Shown here: one piece after another, positions 18,255-27,344 of the stretch
How positions within the stretch are numbered: position 1 is the stretch's first letter
Layout: each line of letters begins with the position of its first letter
Source: Aureimonas psammosilenae
GTDB lineage: Bacteria > Pseudomonadota > Alphaproteobacteria > Rhizobiales > Rhizobiaceae
Length of the DNA stretch: 64,000 nucleotides
NCBI RefSeq assembly: GCF_009176975.1
Contig: NZ_WEZG01000004.1
Location: 248,001 to 312,000, forward strand
Direction: 5' to 3'
Position numbers and translations under genes: made by a program
Notes under the pieces: generated by a model
What the model was told of the DNA's origin: nothing
Database searches by the model: none
The model's input: only the letters and a program-made list of their open reading frames with translations

Positions 18255-19289
18255 TCAGCCCCAGCAGGCCTTCATCGCCTCGTCGGAGGTCATGGACTTC
18301 ACGCCTTCCACCGGCTTGTCGGTGACGAGATCGACGCCCGTATTGGTGAAGTTCAGGCCTTCCGTCGTCTTCGGCTTCTCGCCGCTATCGGCGAACTTCT
18401 TGATCGCCTCGACGCCGAGGGCCGCCATCTTCAGCGGGTACTGCATGGAGGTCGCGCCGATGATGCCGGCCTTGACGTTCTTGACGCCCGGACAGCCGCC
18501 GTCGATGGAAACCAGCGTGACGTTGGCTTCCATGCCGACCGCTTTGAGCGCCTCGTAGGCGCCCGCCGCCGCCGGCTCGTTGATCGTGTAGACGACGTTC
18601 ACCGAGGGGTCCTTCTGGAGAAGGTTCTCCATGGCGGTGCGGCCGCCTTCCTCGTTGCCGTTGGTGATGTCGTGGCCGACGATGCGCTTGTCGCTTTCGT
18701 CGCCGATCACCGACTTGTCCTTCAGGTCGATGCCGAAGCCCTGCATGAAGCCCTGGTCGCGCAGCACGTCGACGGAGGGCTGGGCGGGAATCAGGTCGAG
18801 AAAGGCGATCTTGGCGTCCGCCGCCTTCTCGCCCATCGTCGACTTCGCCCACTGGCCGATCAGCTCGCCGGCCTGGAAGTTGTCGGTGGCAAAGGTCGCG
18901 TCGGCCGCGTCGATCGGGTCGAAGGACGTGTCGAGGGCGATCACGAGGATGCCGGCGTCACGGGCCTGCTTGACCTTCGGCACGAGGGCCTTGGTGTCGG
19001 TCGGGGTGATGAGGATGCCCTTGGCGCCGCCCGCGATGCAGCTTTCGATGGCCTGGACCTGCGCATCCACGTCGCCGTCGATCTTGCCGGCATAGGCCTG
19101 CAGGTTGACGCCGAGTTCCTTGGCTTTCGCCTGGGCGCCTTCCTTCATCTTCACGAAGAAGGGGTTGGTGTCGGTCTTGGTGATCAGGCAGACGAGCGGC
19201 GCGGTTTGCGCGCTGGCGGCAAGGGTGCCGAGGCCGAACATGGCGGTGGCGCAAAGCGCAGTGGTGGCGGCAAGCGACTTCAGGGTCAC
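18255..19289 (-). CDS. frcB: Fructose-type sugar-binding protein FrcB
   Basis: 344-aa periplasmic binding protein of the ribose/fructose type (Peripla_BP_4). The signal peptide covers about residues 1-26 ([18 protein letters not shown]). The mature part begins [22 protein letters not shown], the family's first strand and sugar contact; [21 protein letters not shown] and [15 protein letters not shown] follow. I chose the GTG start at 19289 because GGGAGG sits 7 nt upstream; an ATG 81 bp further up has no such site. First gene of frcBCA, divergent from frcR. Confidence 0.92.
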   Translation of the reverse strand: MTLKSLAATTALCATAMFGLGTLAASAQTAPLVCLITKTDTNPFFVKMKEGAQAKAKELGVNLQAYAGKIDGDVDAQVQAIESCIAGGAKGILITPTDTKALVPKVKQARDAGILVIALDTSFDPIDAADATFATDNFQAGELIGQWAKSTMGEKAADAKIAFLDLIPAQPSVDVLRDQGFMQGFGIDLKDKSVIGDESDKRIVGHDITNGNEEGGRTAMENLLQKDPSVNVVYTINEPAAAGAYEALKAVGMEANVTLVSIDGGCPGVKNVKAGIIGATSMQYPLKMAALGVEAIKKFADSGEKPKTTEGLNFTNTGVDLVTDKPVEGVKSMTSDEAMKACWG

Positions 19290-19396
19290 GAATTTTCCTC
19301 CCAAACGAACCGACGGCGCGGCCGCCGGCCCCGCAACCTCCTCGTCGCGGGCTTGGGTCTTAGGGAACATGCAACCGAACCTTAAGTCAAGATAAA

Positions 19397-19413
19397 TAAA
19401 TCAGGTGGATTTA
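19397..19413. promoter_or_regulatory. Candidate regulator operator between frcB and frcR
   Basis: TAAATC-AGGTG-GATTTA is a palindrome with exact 6-bp arms inside an A+T-rich patch of the otherwise G+C-rich frcB-frcR intergenic region (19290-19612, no gene). A ROK regulator dimer is the obvious candidate binder. Assignment is by position and symmetry only. Confidence 0.5.
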
Positions 19414-19612
19414 ATTATTGGATCGGCGCATTCTCCTCCCTGGTCGCCGGGCTTGGAGGCCCGGCAGTCAAGCACCTGCCGATGCTGCCGAAAGCGAAAG
19501 GAACCGGCTATTCCTTTCGCCGGCAAAAGACCGCAGAAGGCTTGAGGCGAAGCGGCCGAGCATCGCAAGGAAGGGAAGGGTCGGGACGGGGCCCTTCGGG
19601 AGGACGAGTGAC

Positions 19613-20815
19613 ATGAGCGAGACCGCGACGGTTCCAAGTCCCGACGAGCGTCTGCGCGGCTCGACGCAGGCCAATCTTCGCGCCCGCAACGAGCGGGCGG
19701 TTCTAACGCTGATCCGGTCCGAAGGGGTGATGGCGAAGGCCGAGATCGCCCGGCGCACCGGGCTGTCGGCACAAACGGCCTCGGTGATCATGCGCTCGCT
19801 GGAGGGCGAGGAACTGGTCTTGCGCGACGCGCCGCAGCGCGGCCGGGTCGGCCAGCCTTCCGTGCCGATGCGCCTCAACCCGGACGGCGCCTTTTCCCTC
19901 GGCCTCAAGATCGGGCGGCGCTCGGCCGACATGATCCTCATGGATTTCGTCGGGCGAACGCGCGGCCGGGTGCGCGAAACCTATTCCTACCCGACGCCCG
20001 CCAGCATCGGCGCCTTCACGTCGCGCGCCTTCGCTTCGCTTCTGTCCTCGCTCGATCCTCAGCTTCGCAGCCGCGTTTCGGGCGTCGGGGTGGCGATCCC
20101 TTTCGAGATCTGGGACTGGGCCGCCGAGATCGCCGCGCCGCCGGGCGCCATGGACGAGTGGCGGCGCACCGATATTGGCGATTTCGTCAGCGACCTGACA
20201 GGACTGCCCGTCCATGCCGCCAATGACGGCACGGCGGCCTGCGCGGCCGAACAGGTCTTCGGCACGAGCGGGCGCTCCGACTTCGTTTATTTCTTTATCG
20301 GCACCTTTGTCGGCGGCGGGATCGTGACCGACGGCAATCTTCTGGGCGGGCGACGCGGCAATGCCGGGGCGCTCGGCTCCATGCCGGTGCCGCTGGAAGG
20401 GGGCGGCACGGGGCAGCTCATCAACGCCGCGTCCATCCACCTTCTGGAAAAGGCGATGGCGGAAAACGGCCTCGACCCGCGAACGCTCTGGGCCGAGGAA
20501 GGCGTCTGGCCCGCCGAACTCGGGCCCCTGCTCGACCGCTGGATCGAGACCTCGGCTTCGGGCCTTGCCCATGCGGTGACGGCGGCGAGCGCCGTCTACG
20601 ACTTCGAATGCGCCCTGATCGACGGTAGCCTGCCCGTTTCCGTACGCGACCGCCTGGTGTCCGAGACCGCCCGCCGCCTCGCCAACCACCGCCTTCCGGG
20701 CCTCATCCCGGTGGAGATCCAGGCCGGCACAATCGGCGGCCCGGCGCGCGAGATGGGCGCGGCCAGCCTGCCGTTCTTCGACCGATTCCTGCTGGATCAA
20801 CGGCTTATGATTTAG
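19613..20815 (+). CDS. frcR: ROK-family transcriptional regulator (FrcR-like)
   Basis: 400 aa. The N-terminal winged HTH (about residues 15-75: ANLRARNERAVLTLIRSEG, KAEIARRTGLSAQTASVIM) is followed by a ROK sugar-kinase-like domain (VYFFIGTFVGGGIVTDGNLL). The zinc-binding CGCxGC cluster of catalytic ROK kinases is not seen, as expected for a pure regulator. ATG 19613 has GGGAGG upstream. Placement divergent to frcBCA matches the rhizobial frc locus, where FrcR represses frc transport genes; sugar response is inferred. Confidence 0.86.
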   Translation: MSETATVPSPDERLRGSTQANLRARNERAVLTLIRSEGVMAKAEIARRTGLSAQTASVIMRSLEGEELVLRDAPQRGRVGQPSVPMRLNPDGAFSLGLKIGRRSADMILMDFVGRTRGRVRETYSYPTPASIGAFTSRAFASLLSSLDPQLRSRVSGVGVAIPFEIWDWAAEIAAPPGAMDEWRRTDIGDFVSDLTGLPVHAANDGTAACAAEQVFGTSGRSDFVYFFIGTFVGGGIVTDGNLLGGRRGNAGALGSMPVPLEGGGTGQLINAASIHLLEKAMAENGLDPRTLWAEEGVWPAELGPLLDRWIETSASGLAHAVTAASAVYDFECALIDGSLPVSVRDRLVSETARRLANHRLPGLIPVEIQAGTIGGPAREMGAASLPFFDRFLLDQRLMI

Positions 20816-20823
20816 ATAAGCCG
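20801..20823 (+). terminator. Hairpin overlapping the frcR stop codon
   Basis: CGGCTTAT-GATTTAG-ATAAGCCG forms a perfect 8-bp stem with the frcR stop codon in the loop. Only a short A+T stretch (GTATTTATA) follows, so it is at best a weak terminator. Confidence 0.45.
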
Positions 20824-20956
20824 GCGTATTTATAGGGCCTTTCGCCCGCTTTGGTTTGTCGAGATGCAGAAGAGCGTATTCTTCGCCACCTTCGTCATTC
20901 GATTGGGAATGCTTTCCCCAGGAACCAAGCGGTAGCCGACGATCCGCAGCCCATCC

Positions 20957-21295
20957 TCACAGAAACACTCCCAAGCCGTCCAAGCGCTCAACGTCCCGAA
21001 CCGCCGTCCACGTATTGCCGGACGCATTGCTGACGATCTGAAAGATCCAACCGGTATCGAGGTCGATCCGCACAATCATGTCCGTGGGCGTATAGGTCAC
21101 CTCCGCCATCCATTCGCGCCCCTTGTGCTGGGAGACGAAAAGACTTCTCGGATCGTTCAGAAGTTGCGGATCGCGAGGCGATCCCGTGAACATGCAGTCA
21201 TGCCTGCCAGCCGGCGGCCACTCACCGTCATGCTGCGCGAACATCAGGAAGCCAAGGTCTTCTTCGTTTTGGGTCCAGATTACAAAACTGGTCAC
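20957..21295 (-). CDS. Hypothetical protein, atypical composition, possibly frameshifted
   Basis: 112-aa frame from a GTG start. It is Trp-rich with plausible beta structure (MTSFVIWTQNEEDLGFLMFA, EWMAEVTYTPTDMIVRIDLD, TGWIFQIVSN). I do not recognise a family. After TWTAVRDV the frame ends quickly, while another frame continues as WECFCEDGLRIVGYRLVPG to a stop at about 20830, so a frameshift near 20985-21005 is possible. The segment is visibly less G+C-rich than its neighbours, which fits an acquired or decaying gene. Confidence 0.45.
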   Translation of the reverse strand: MTSFVIWTQNEEDLGFLMFAQHDGEWPPAGRHDCMFTGSPRDPQLLNDPRSLFVSQHKGREWMAEVTYTPTDMIVRIDLDTGWIFQIVSNASGNTWTAVRDVERLDGLGVFL

Positions 21296-21416
21296 GCTGG
21301 GGCCCTCGTTGTTTCATCTGACGGCAGCAGCTTGCCATCGCTCAGCTTCGAAGACCGGGCGCCCACAAGCCGCTCGAACAGCTTGCGCTCGAAAACCACC
21401 CCGCTCGCCTCGCTCT

Positions 21417-23015
21417 CTATCGCGCGACGTTGGCGATCCGCCCATCCGTATAAGCCTGATAGGGCTCGTTCTGCTTCTTGAGATAGTCGATCAGCACGGT
21501 TTCCAGCGCGGGGCCGAAATCGTAGGGGTCGATGGCCTTCTCGTTGAAGAGCCTGTAGCCGTCGCCGCCGCGCCGCATGTAGTCATTGGTGACGACGCTG
21601 TAGGTGGCGTTCGGATCGATCGGCGTCCAACGGTCGCCGAAGCGCACGCGCACCGCCTCGATGCGGTTCTGGCCGGCGATCCCCTGCGGCGTCCAGTCGA
21701 TCTGGAGCCCTGCGACCTGCGGGAACTTGCCGGCGAGATCCTGCACTCCCGACACGCCCTGTTCCAGCGAGGCGACGATATCGGCGCCCTTCAGCTTCAT
21801 CGTCGCCAGCGTGTTCTGGAAGGGAAGAACGGTGAGAACCTCGCCCATGGTCACGTCGCCGGCATCGATGGACGCGCGCAGGCCCCCGCCATTGGCGATG
21901 GCGATCGTGACGCCTTGGCTGGCGACGCGGTCGAGCATCGCGTCGGCCATCAGCGTTCCCATCTCGCATTGTGAAACGCGGCAGTTCTCGCGTGAGCCGT
22001 CGAGGGGCGCCGCGACCTTCGCCACCACCTCGGCGCGAACGGCCTCCAATGGCTTGGCGAGTTCGGCGACGCGCGCCTTCAAGGTCTCGTCCTCCGGGAT
22101 CGAGGCGTCGAGAAGGATCGGATCGCCCTTGGCCGCTGTGACCTCGCCGGCGTCATCGAAGGTGAGCGTCAGCTTGCCGAGATATTTGCCATAGGAAGCG
22201 GCGCTGACGATCGGCACGTCGCGGCCGGCCGGGTTCTTCACGAGCGTCGGGTAAGGGCCGGCCACGTTCTTTTCCGTGTTGGACAGAAGCGTGTGCGAAT
22301 GGCCGCCGACGATCGCGTCCACCCCATCGACAGTCGCCGCGATGCGCTTGTCTTCCGCGTAGCCGGAATGGCTGAGAAGCACGATCCGGGTCACGCCCTG
22401 CGCCTGGAGGCTAGCCACTTCCTTCCTCACCGCCGGCACCGGATCGGCGAAGGAGATATTGGGGCCGGGACTGGCGAGATCGGGCGTATCCAAGGGCGTC
22501 AGACCGATCACGCCGATGCGCTGGCCGTTCTTCTCGATCACCGTCGAGGGTTTGATGCGGTTTTGGAGAAGCGGCTCGCGCGAAACATCGACATTGGCGC
22601 TGAGAAGCGGAAGCTTCAGGAGATCGGCGAAGGCGGACAGCACCGCCGGCCCGTCGTCGAATTCATGGTTGCCGACGGCCATCGCCTCGAAGCCGAGCCC
22701 GTTCATGAACTCGGCCGCGTCCCGGCCCTTGTAGGTCGTGTAGAAGAGCGAGCCCTGGAACTCGTCGCCGGCATCCAGAAGAAGGACATTGGTGCCGTCC
22801 TTCCTGTTCTGGTCGATCGCCGTCTTGAGGCGCGCGATGCCGCCGAAGCAGGCATTGGCTTCCGCGTCCTTGGCCGAGCAGGTGGAGTCGGTCTTGTTGA
22901 TCGGCTCGACGCGGCTGTGGAAGTCGTTGATATGCAGGATCGTCAGATCCTCGGCCGACACCGGCGTCGAGAAAAGAACGGTTCCGGCAAGGGCCGAGGC
23001 GAGAAGGCGAAGCAT
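21417..23015 (-). CDS. Periplasmic bifunctional 5'-nucleotidase / metallophosphoesterase
   Basis: 532-aa UshA-like enzyme. A signal peptide (LLASALAGTVLFSTPVSA) is followed by a calcineurin-like domain with metal-binding motifs HINDFHSRVEP, DAGDEFQGS, GNHEFDDG, LSHSGYAEDKRIA and GGHSHT. The 5_nucleotid_C domain follows, with ANGGGLRASIDAGDVT and a substrate-stacking region. It releases phosphate and nucleosides from external nucleotides. It is single, divergent from the GMC oxidoreductase gene. Length is usual for the family. Confidence 0.93.
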   Translation of the reverse strand: MLRLLASALAGTVLFSTPVSAEDLTILHINDFHSRVEPINKTDSTCSAKDAEANACFGGIARLKTAIDQNRKDGTNVLLLDAGDEFQGSLFYTTYKGRDAAEFMNGLGFEAMAVGNHEFDDGPAVLSAFADLLKLPLLSANVDVSREPLLQNRIKPSTVIEKNGQRIGVIGLTPLDTPDLASPGPNISFADPVPAVRKEVASLQAQGVTRIVLLSHSGYAEDKRIAATVDGVDAIVGGHSHTLLSNTEKNVAGPYPTLVKNPAGRDVPIVSAASYGKYLGKLTLTFDDAGEVTAAKGDPILLDASIPEDETLKARVAELAKPLEAVRAEVVAKVAAPLDGSRENCRVSQCEMGTLMADAMLDRVASQGVTIAIANGGGLRASIDAGDVTMGEVLTVLPFQNTLATMKLKGADIVASLEQGVSGVQDLAGKFPQVAGLQIDWTPQGIAGQNRIEAVRVRFGDRWTPIDPNATYSVVTNDYMRRGGDGYRLFNEKAIDPYDFGPALETVLIDYLKKQNEPYQAYTDGRIANVAR

Positions 23016-23193
23016 GAACGGTCTCCGGCAGGGGTCGGTCGGACGGTTCTACAAACTGCATATGACAGCCACCCATGCAACCTGAGAGGATGCGGGATCG
23101 CAATTCCGACATCGCCGCGTCGCGCGGGGGCCGGAGGTTCCTGCCCGCCTTTGGCATGTCGAAGGGCGGAACAGGCATCGGGGAGACACGCGC

Positions 23194-24858
23194 ATGAAGG
23201 TGATCGACGAAGCCGATTATGTCGTGGTCGGTTCGGGCTCGGCCGGCTGCGCCCTCAGCTTTCGCCTGTCGGAAAGCGGCGCGGAGGAGGTTCTGGTGGT
23301 GGAAGCCGGGGGCACCGATGCCGGCCCCTTCATCCAGATGCCGGGCGCGCTGTCCATGCCCATGAACATGCGCCGCTACGACTGGGGCTACCGGGCGGAA
23401 GCGGAAGAAAGTCTCGGCGGACGCCGCCTCCAGACGCCGCGCGGGCGCGTCATCGGCGGCTCCTCCTCCATCAACGGCATGGTCTATGTGCGCGGCCACG
23501 CGCGCGACTTCGATCATTGGGCGCAAACCGGCGCGGCCGGCTGGTCTTATGCCCACGTCCTTCCCTACTTCAAGCGCATGGAAGCCATGGACGGCGGCGA
23601 TCCTCTATGGCGCGGGCTTCTGGGGCCGCTCAACGTCAAGCGCGGCGCGATGGAGAACCCGCTCTACGGCGCCTTCGTGGAAGCGGGTCGGCAGGCCGGC
23701 TATCCGGTGACGGAAGACTACAACGCCGCCGCCCAGGAAGGCTTCGGGCCGATGCAGCACACGATCTGGCGCGGGCGGCGCTGGTCGGCGGCAAACGCCT
23801 ATCTTCGCCCCGCGCTTCGCCGCCCGAACTGCCGCTTCGCCACGGCGGAAGCGACGCATGTGGTTCTGGAAGGGGACCGCGCGGTCGGCATCGCGGTGCG
23901 GCGCGGCCGGCGGCGGCTGGGATTGATCCGCGCGCGAAAGGAGGTCGTGCTGGCCGCCGGCGCGATCAACTCGCCGCTGCTTCTCCTGCGCTCCGGCATC
24001 GGGCCTGCCACTGACTTAAGCGAAGCAGGCGTGGAGGTGCGCGTCCCGCGCGAAGGCGTCGGCCGCAATCTTCAGGATCATCTGGAACTCTATATCCAGC
24101 AGTCCTGCACTCAAGCCATCACGCTCAACGGTTATCTCAACCTCTTCGCCAAGGGGCAGATCGGCATGGAATGGATGCTGCTTCATACCGGCTACGGCGC
24201 GACCAACCATTTCGAGGCCTGCGCCTTCGTCCGCTCGGGAGCCGGTGTCGATTATCCCGACATCCAGTACCATTTCATCCCCGCAGCGGTGCGCTACGAC
24301 GGGCAGGCGGCGGCCGAGGGCCACGGCTTCCAGGCCCATGTCGGGCCGATGCGCTCCCAATCGCGGGGCGCGATCCGCCTGACGGGCTCCGGGCCGGACG
24401 ACCCGCCCTCCATCCGCTTCAACTATATGAGCCATCCTCAGGACTGGCGCGATTTCCGCACCGCCATCCGCCTGACGCGCGAGATCTTCGCGCAGAAAGC
24501 CTTCGACCCCTATCGCGGCCCGGAAATCCAGCCGGGCGCTGCCGTTCAGAGCGACGACGAACTCGACGCCTTCATCCGCGACCACGCGGAAAGCGCCTAC
24601 CACCCTTGCGGCGCGGCACGAATGGGAGCCGCCGACGACCCCCTGGCCGTGGTCGATCCCGAATGCCGGGTGATCGGCGTCGAAGCGCTGCGCGTCGCCG
24701 ACTCCTCGATCTTTCCGCGCGTCACCAACGGCAATCTCAACGCGCCGTCCATCATGACGGGCGAGAAGGCCGCCGACCATATCCTCGGCCGGCAGATGCT
24801 GGCGGCGGAAGGTTTGGCGCCGGTGATCGCTGAAGGCTGGGAAACCCGGCAGCGCTGA
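23194..24858 (+). CDS. GMC-family FAD oxidoreductase (choline dehydrogenase-like)
   Basis: 554-aa flavoprotein. The FAD-binding motif [19 protein letters not shown] is near residues 11-29. GMC signatures are [21 protein letters not shown] and [17 protein letters not shown]. The active-site region [13 protein letters not shown] supplies the catalytic His, and [20 protein letters not shown] ends the protein. This branch includes choline and alcohol dehydrogenases. No betB, betI or transporter gene lies beside it, so calling it BetA is not justified. Confidence 0.9.
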   Translation: MKVIDEADYVVVGSGSAGCALSFRLSESGAEEVLVVEAGGTDAGPFIQMPGALSMPMNMRRYDWGYRAEAEESLGGRRLQTPRGRVIGGSSSINGMVYVRGHARDFDHWAQTGAAGWSYAHVLPYFKRMEAMDGGDPLWRGLLGPLNVKRGAMENPLYGAFVEAGRQAGYPVTEDYNAAAQEGFGPMQHTIWRGRRWSAANAYLRPALRRPNCRFATAEATHVVLEGDRAVGIAVRRGRRRLGLIRARKEVVLAAGAINSPLLLLRSGIGPATDLSEAGVEVRVPREGVGRNLQDHLELYIQQSCTQAITLNGYLNLFAKGQIGMEWMLLHTGYGATNHFEACAFVRSGAGVDYPDIQYHFIPAAVRYDGQAAAEGHGFQAHVGPMRSQSRGAIRLTGSGPDDPPSIRFNYMSHPQDWRDFRTAIRLTREIFAQKAFDPYRGPEIQPGAAVQSDDELDAFIRDHAESAYHPCGAARMGAADDPLAVVDPECRVIGVEALRVADSSIFPRVTNGNLNAPSIMTGEKAADHILGRQMLAAEGLAPVIAEGWETRQR

Positions 24859-24994
24859 AGCCGGGAGCACTCGCGCCGTCCGGCAAGGGGCGGTTGGCCG
24901 CATCCCCCATTGGGCCCATCCTTCCATATCCGCCGCTGTCACAGGAAACCGGCGCCGGTTCGGGCCGGGTTTCGAGCCAATGGAGGAGCCGGCA

Positions 24995-25318
24995 ATGGCG
25001 GCACGTTTCACCAAGCTGACCCACGCCCTGGAAAAGGGCCTGAAGGACATGGCAGCCAAGGCCGCGATCGAGCAGATCGAATATTGGGAAGAGCAGTTGC
25101 AGGGGGTCGAGGTGTCCGGCACCAAGGGCATCGTCACGGACCTCCATGCCCTGAAGACCAAGCTTCAGGCCGACGACATCGACGGCGCGGCTGTCGCCAA
25201 GCTTCTGGACGATCTCGGCGCGAAAACGGTGCGCGTCGCCGGCCGCGTCGAGGACGAGAAGCTGTCCGCCACGTTGCGCCAAGTCGGCGAAGGGCTCGAA
25301 GCCTCCGCATCCGACTGA
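24995..25318 (+). CDS. Small helical hypothetical protein
   Basis: 107 aa, no signal peptide, predicted mostly helical with charged residues (FTKLTHALEKGLKDMAAKAA, EQIEYWEEQLQG, KLLDDLGAKTVRVAGRVEDE). ATG 24995 has a strong GGAGGAG site; an in-frame ATG at 24980 is upstream of that site. The gene is flanked by its own terminator. No family recognised. Confidence 0.75.
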   Translation: MAARFTKLTHALEKGLKDMAAKAAIEQIEYWEEQLQGVEVSGTKGIVTDLHALKTKLQADDIDGAAVAKLLDDLGAKTVRVAGRVEDEKLSATLRQVGEGLEASASD

Positions 25319-25326
25319 TCCCGACC

Positions 25327-25356
25327 TGGCCGGACGGTTCGCGTCCGGCCATTTTT
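25327..25356 (+). terminator. Rho-independent terminator
   Basis: TGGCCGGACG-GTTCG-CGTCCGGCCA is a 10-bp perfect stem with a 5-nt loop, followed by a run of five T. It ends the small helical-protein gene. Confidence 0.9.
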
Positions 25357-25445
25357 CTCGGCGGTTCAAACCACCGGCGATCTCGGGTAAACCCGCCTCC
25401 ATCCGACGCCTCGCGCGCCGCCGTTTTGGAACATGGAGGCCGCAC

Positions 25446-26843
25446 ATGGCCGATCTCGACAGCGTTCTGGGCTGCCTCGACCTCAATCTCGACCGTTCGG
25501 TGGAGCGCTTGAAGGACCTCTTGCGCATCCCTTCGATCTCCACCGACCCGGCCTATGCCGCCGATTGCCGGCGTTGCGCCGACTGGCTGGCGGGGGATCT
25601 CGACGCCATCGGCTTCAAGGCGCGCGTCGCGGACTCGGCCGGCCATCCGATGGTGATCGCCCATCACGACGGCGCGGGGCCAAACGCGCCGCATGTCCTG
25701 TTCTACGGCCATTACGACGTCCAGCCGGTGGACCCGGTGGAGCTTTGGGACACCGATCCCTTCGAGCCGACCGTCCGGCAGATGCCGGACGGCACGAGCC
25801 GCATCACCGGGCGCGGCTCGGCCGACGACAAGGGTCAGCTCATGACCTTCGTGGAAGCCTGCCGCGCTTACATCGCCGAAACGGGCTCGCTTCCCTGCCG
25901 CGTCACCATCTTCCTGGAAGGCGAGGAGGAATCCGGCTCGCCCTCGCTCCTGCCCTTCATGGATGCGAACAAGGCGGAGCTTTCCGCCGACATCGCCCTC
26001 GTCTGCGACACCAATATGTGGGACCGCGAGACTCCCGCCATCTCGACGGGCCTGCGCGGTCTCGTCGGCGAAGAGGTGACGATCCGCTGCGCCGACAAGG
26101 ACCTTCATTCGGGCTATTTCGGCGGCGCGGCGACGAACCCCATCCACGTCCTGTCGCGCATCCTCGCCGATCTCCACGACGCGGACGGCCGCGTGACCTT
26201 GCCGGGCTTCTATGACGGCGTTCCCGAATTGCCGGAGGAAGTGCGCGAGATCTGGAAGGGCCTGAACTTCGACGAAGCCGCCTTTCTCGGTCAGGCTGGC
26301 CTCACCACGTCGTCCGGCGAAAAGGGCCGCAGCGTGTTGGAGCAGACCTGGTCGCGCCCGACGGCGGAAGTGAACGGCATTTCGGGCGGCTATACCGGCA
26401 AAGGCTTCAAGACGGTGATCGCGGCGGAAGCCTCCGCCAAGGTCTCCTTCCGCCTCGTCTTCGATCAGGACCCGGCCAAGATCCGCGAAAGCTTCCGCCG
26501 GTTCGTCTCCGAGCGCCTGCCGACCGACGCCAAAGTGGAATTCCACGAGCACGGCGGCTCGCCGGCGATCCAACTTCCCTTCGATTCCCCCGCTTTGACG
26601 GCCGCGCGCGAGGCCCTCTCCGACGAGTGGCCGAAGGCGGCAGTGATGATCGGCATGGGCGGCTCGATCCCGGTGGTCGGCGAGTTCAAGCGCCGGCTCG
26701 GCATGGGCTCGCTCCTGATCGGCTTCGGCCTCGGCGACGACCGCATCCATTCTCCGAACGAGAAATACGAGATGACATCCTTCGCCAAGGGCCAGCGCTC
26801 CTGGGCCCGCGTCCTCGACGCGCTCGGCAGGAAGGGCGTCTGA
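25446..26843 (+). CDS. M20-family metallopeptidase (dipeptidase)
   Basis: 465-aa zinc peptidase of the M20/ArgE-DapE-CPG2 group. Ligand and catalytic motifs are FYGHYDVQPVDP (His, then Asp), GRGSADDKGQ (bridging Asp), LEGEEESGSPS (Glu general base and ligand), VCDTNMW (Asp) and the C-terminal His in RIHSPNEKYE. A dimerisation domain occupies about 210-330. AUG 25446 follows GGAGGCC. It cleaves small peptides in the cytoplasm; the substrate is unknown. Single transcription unit by spacing. Confidence 0.9.
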   Translation: MADLDSVLGCLDLNLDRSVERLKDLLRIPSISTDPAYAADCRRCADWLAGDLDAIGFKARVADSAGHPMVIAHHDGAGPNAPHVLFYGHYDVQPVDPVELWDTDPFEPTVRQMPDGTSRITGRGSADDKGQLMTFVEACRAYIAETGSLPCRVTIFLEGEEESGSPSLLPFMDANKAELSADIALVCDTNMWDRETPAISTGLRGLVGEEVTIRCADKDLHSGYFGGAATNPIHVLSRILADLHDADGRVTLPGFYDGVPELPEEVREIWKGLNFDEAAFLGQAGLTTSSGEKGRSVLEQTWSRPTAEVNGISGGYTGKGFKTVIAAEASAKVSFRLVFDQDPAKIRESFRRFVSERLPTDAKVEFHEHGGSPAIQLPFDSPALTAAREALSDEWPKAAVMIGMGGSIPVVGEFKRRLGMGSLLIGFGLGDDRIHSPNEKYEMTSFAKGQRSWARVLDALGRKGV

Positions 26844-26847
26844 GGCG

Positions 26848-27084
26848 TCAGGCCACCTTCAACATGGCCTCGCGGCCACTTTCCGGGTCGGTGAAGACGA
26901 AGTTGCCGTCGTCACCGGCCCGAAGCTGCTCGTTGGCATTGAGAAGCTCGATTCCGTAGACCGATCCATCAGGCGCCAGATCGATCAGGACGGACGCGCT
27001 GATCTCGATCGTTTCCACTTCGACGCGTTCGTCCTTGAAGCGGATATAGGCAGCGTTCGCTTGTGGGTCGTAGGTCAGTCTCAC
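26848..27084 (-). CDS. DUF2283 protein, second gene of a DUF4258/DUF2283 pair
   Basis: 78 aa. The DUF2283 pattern is clear: LTYDPQANAAYIRFKD at the start, then VLIDLAPDGSVYGIELLNA. These small beta-rich proteins occur beside toxin-like partners. The GTG start at 27084 is supported by GGGAGGG upstream and by a GTGA overlap with the preceding gene. Antitoxin function is inferred from pairing only. Confidence 0.82.
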   Translation of the reverse strand: MRLTYDPQANAAYIRFKDERVEVETIEISASVLIDLAPDGSVYGIELLNANEQLRAGDDGNFVFTDPESGREAMLKVA

Positions 27085-27338
27085 GAAGCCCTCCCGAATT
27101 TCACGATGACGGTGATGACCAGCCATTCATGGTTCTCGAACACAGCATAGGCTTCGACGCGTTTCGTGTCGAAGACCTTGGCACGCCATAGATAGTGACC
27201 TTGGAACGTCCGGTGAAAGCCGGTCCGGTCGAACTTGGCGGGAAATTCCTCGCCAAGCTCAACGGTCTCGACAACCTCTTCGGCCGTCGCGCCTCGCAAT
27301 TCGAGCCGCGCGGCAGCGTGAGGATGGATGGCGACCAT
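27081..27338 (-). CDS. DUF4258 protein, possible toxin partner
   Basis: 85 aa beginning IHPHAAARLELRGATAEEVVETVE, which matches the DUF4258 pattern of a basic, RelE/BrnT-like small domain, and continuing HRTFQGHYLWRAKVFDTKRV. Its stop overlaps the GTG of the DUF2283 gene, so the two are translationally coupled. Toxin activity is a hypothesis: neither partner has been tested here. No operator palindrome was obvious. Confidence 0.75.
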   Translation of the reverse strand: MVAIHPHAAARLELRGATAEEVVETVELGEEFPAKFDRTGFHRTFQGHYLWRAKVFDTKRVEAYAVFENHEWLVITVIVKFGRAS

Positions 27339-27344
27339 GTCCTC

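Noticed and set aside
16914-19385. Very long open frames antisense to frc genes, and similar antisense frames over the dehydratase, oppA, M20 peptidase and hisF-hisE.
   Set aside because: They come from high G+C third-codon positions and are fully covered by recognised genes on the other strand; their translations are Arg/Ala/Gly-rich with no domains.
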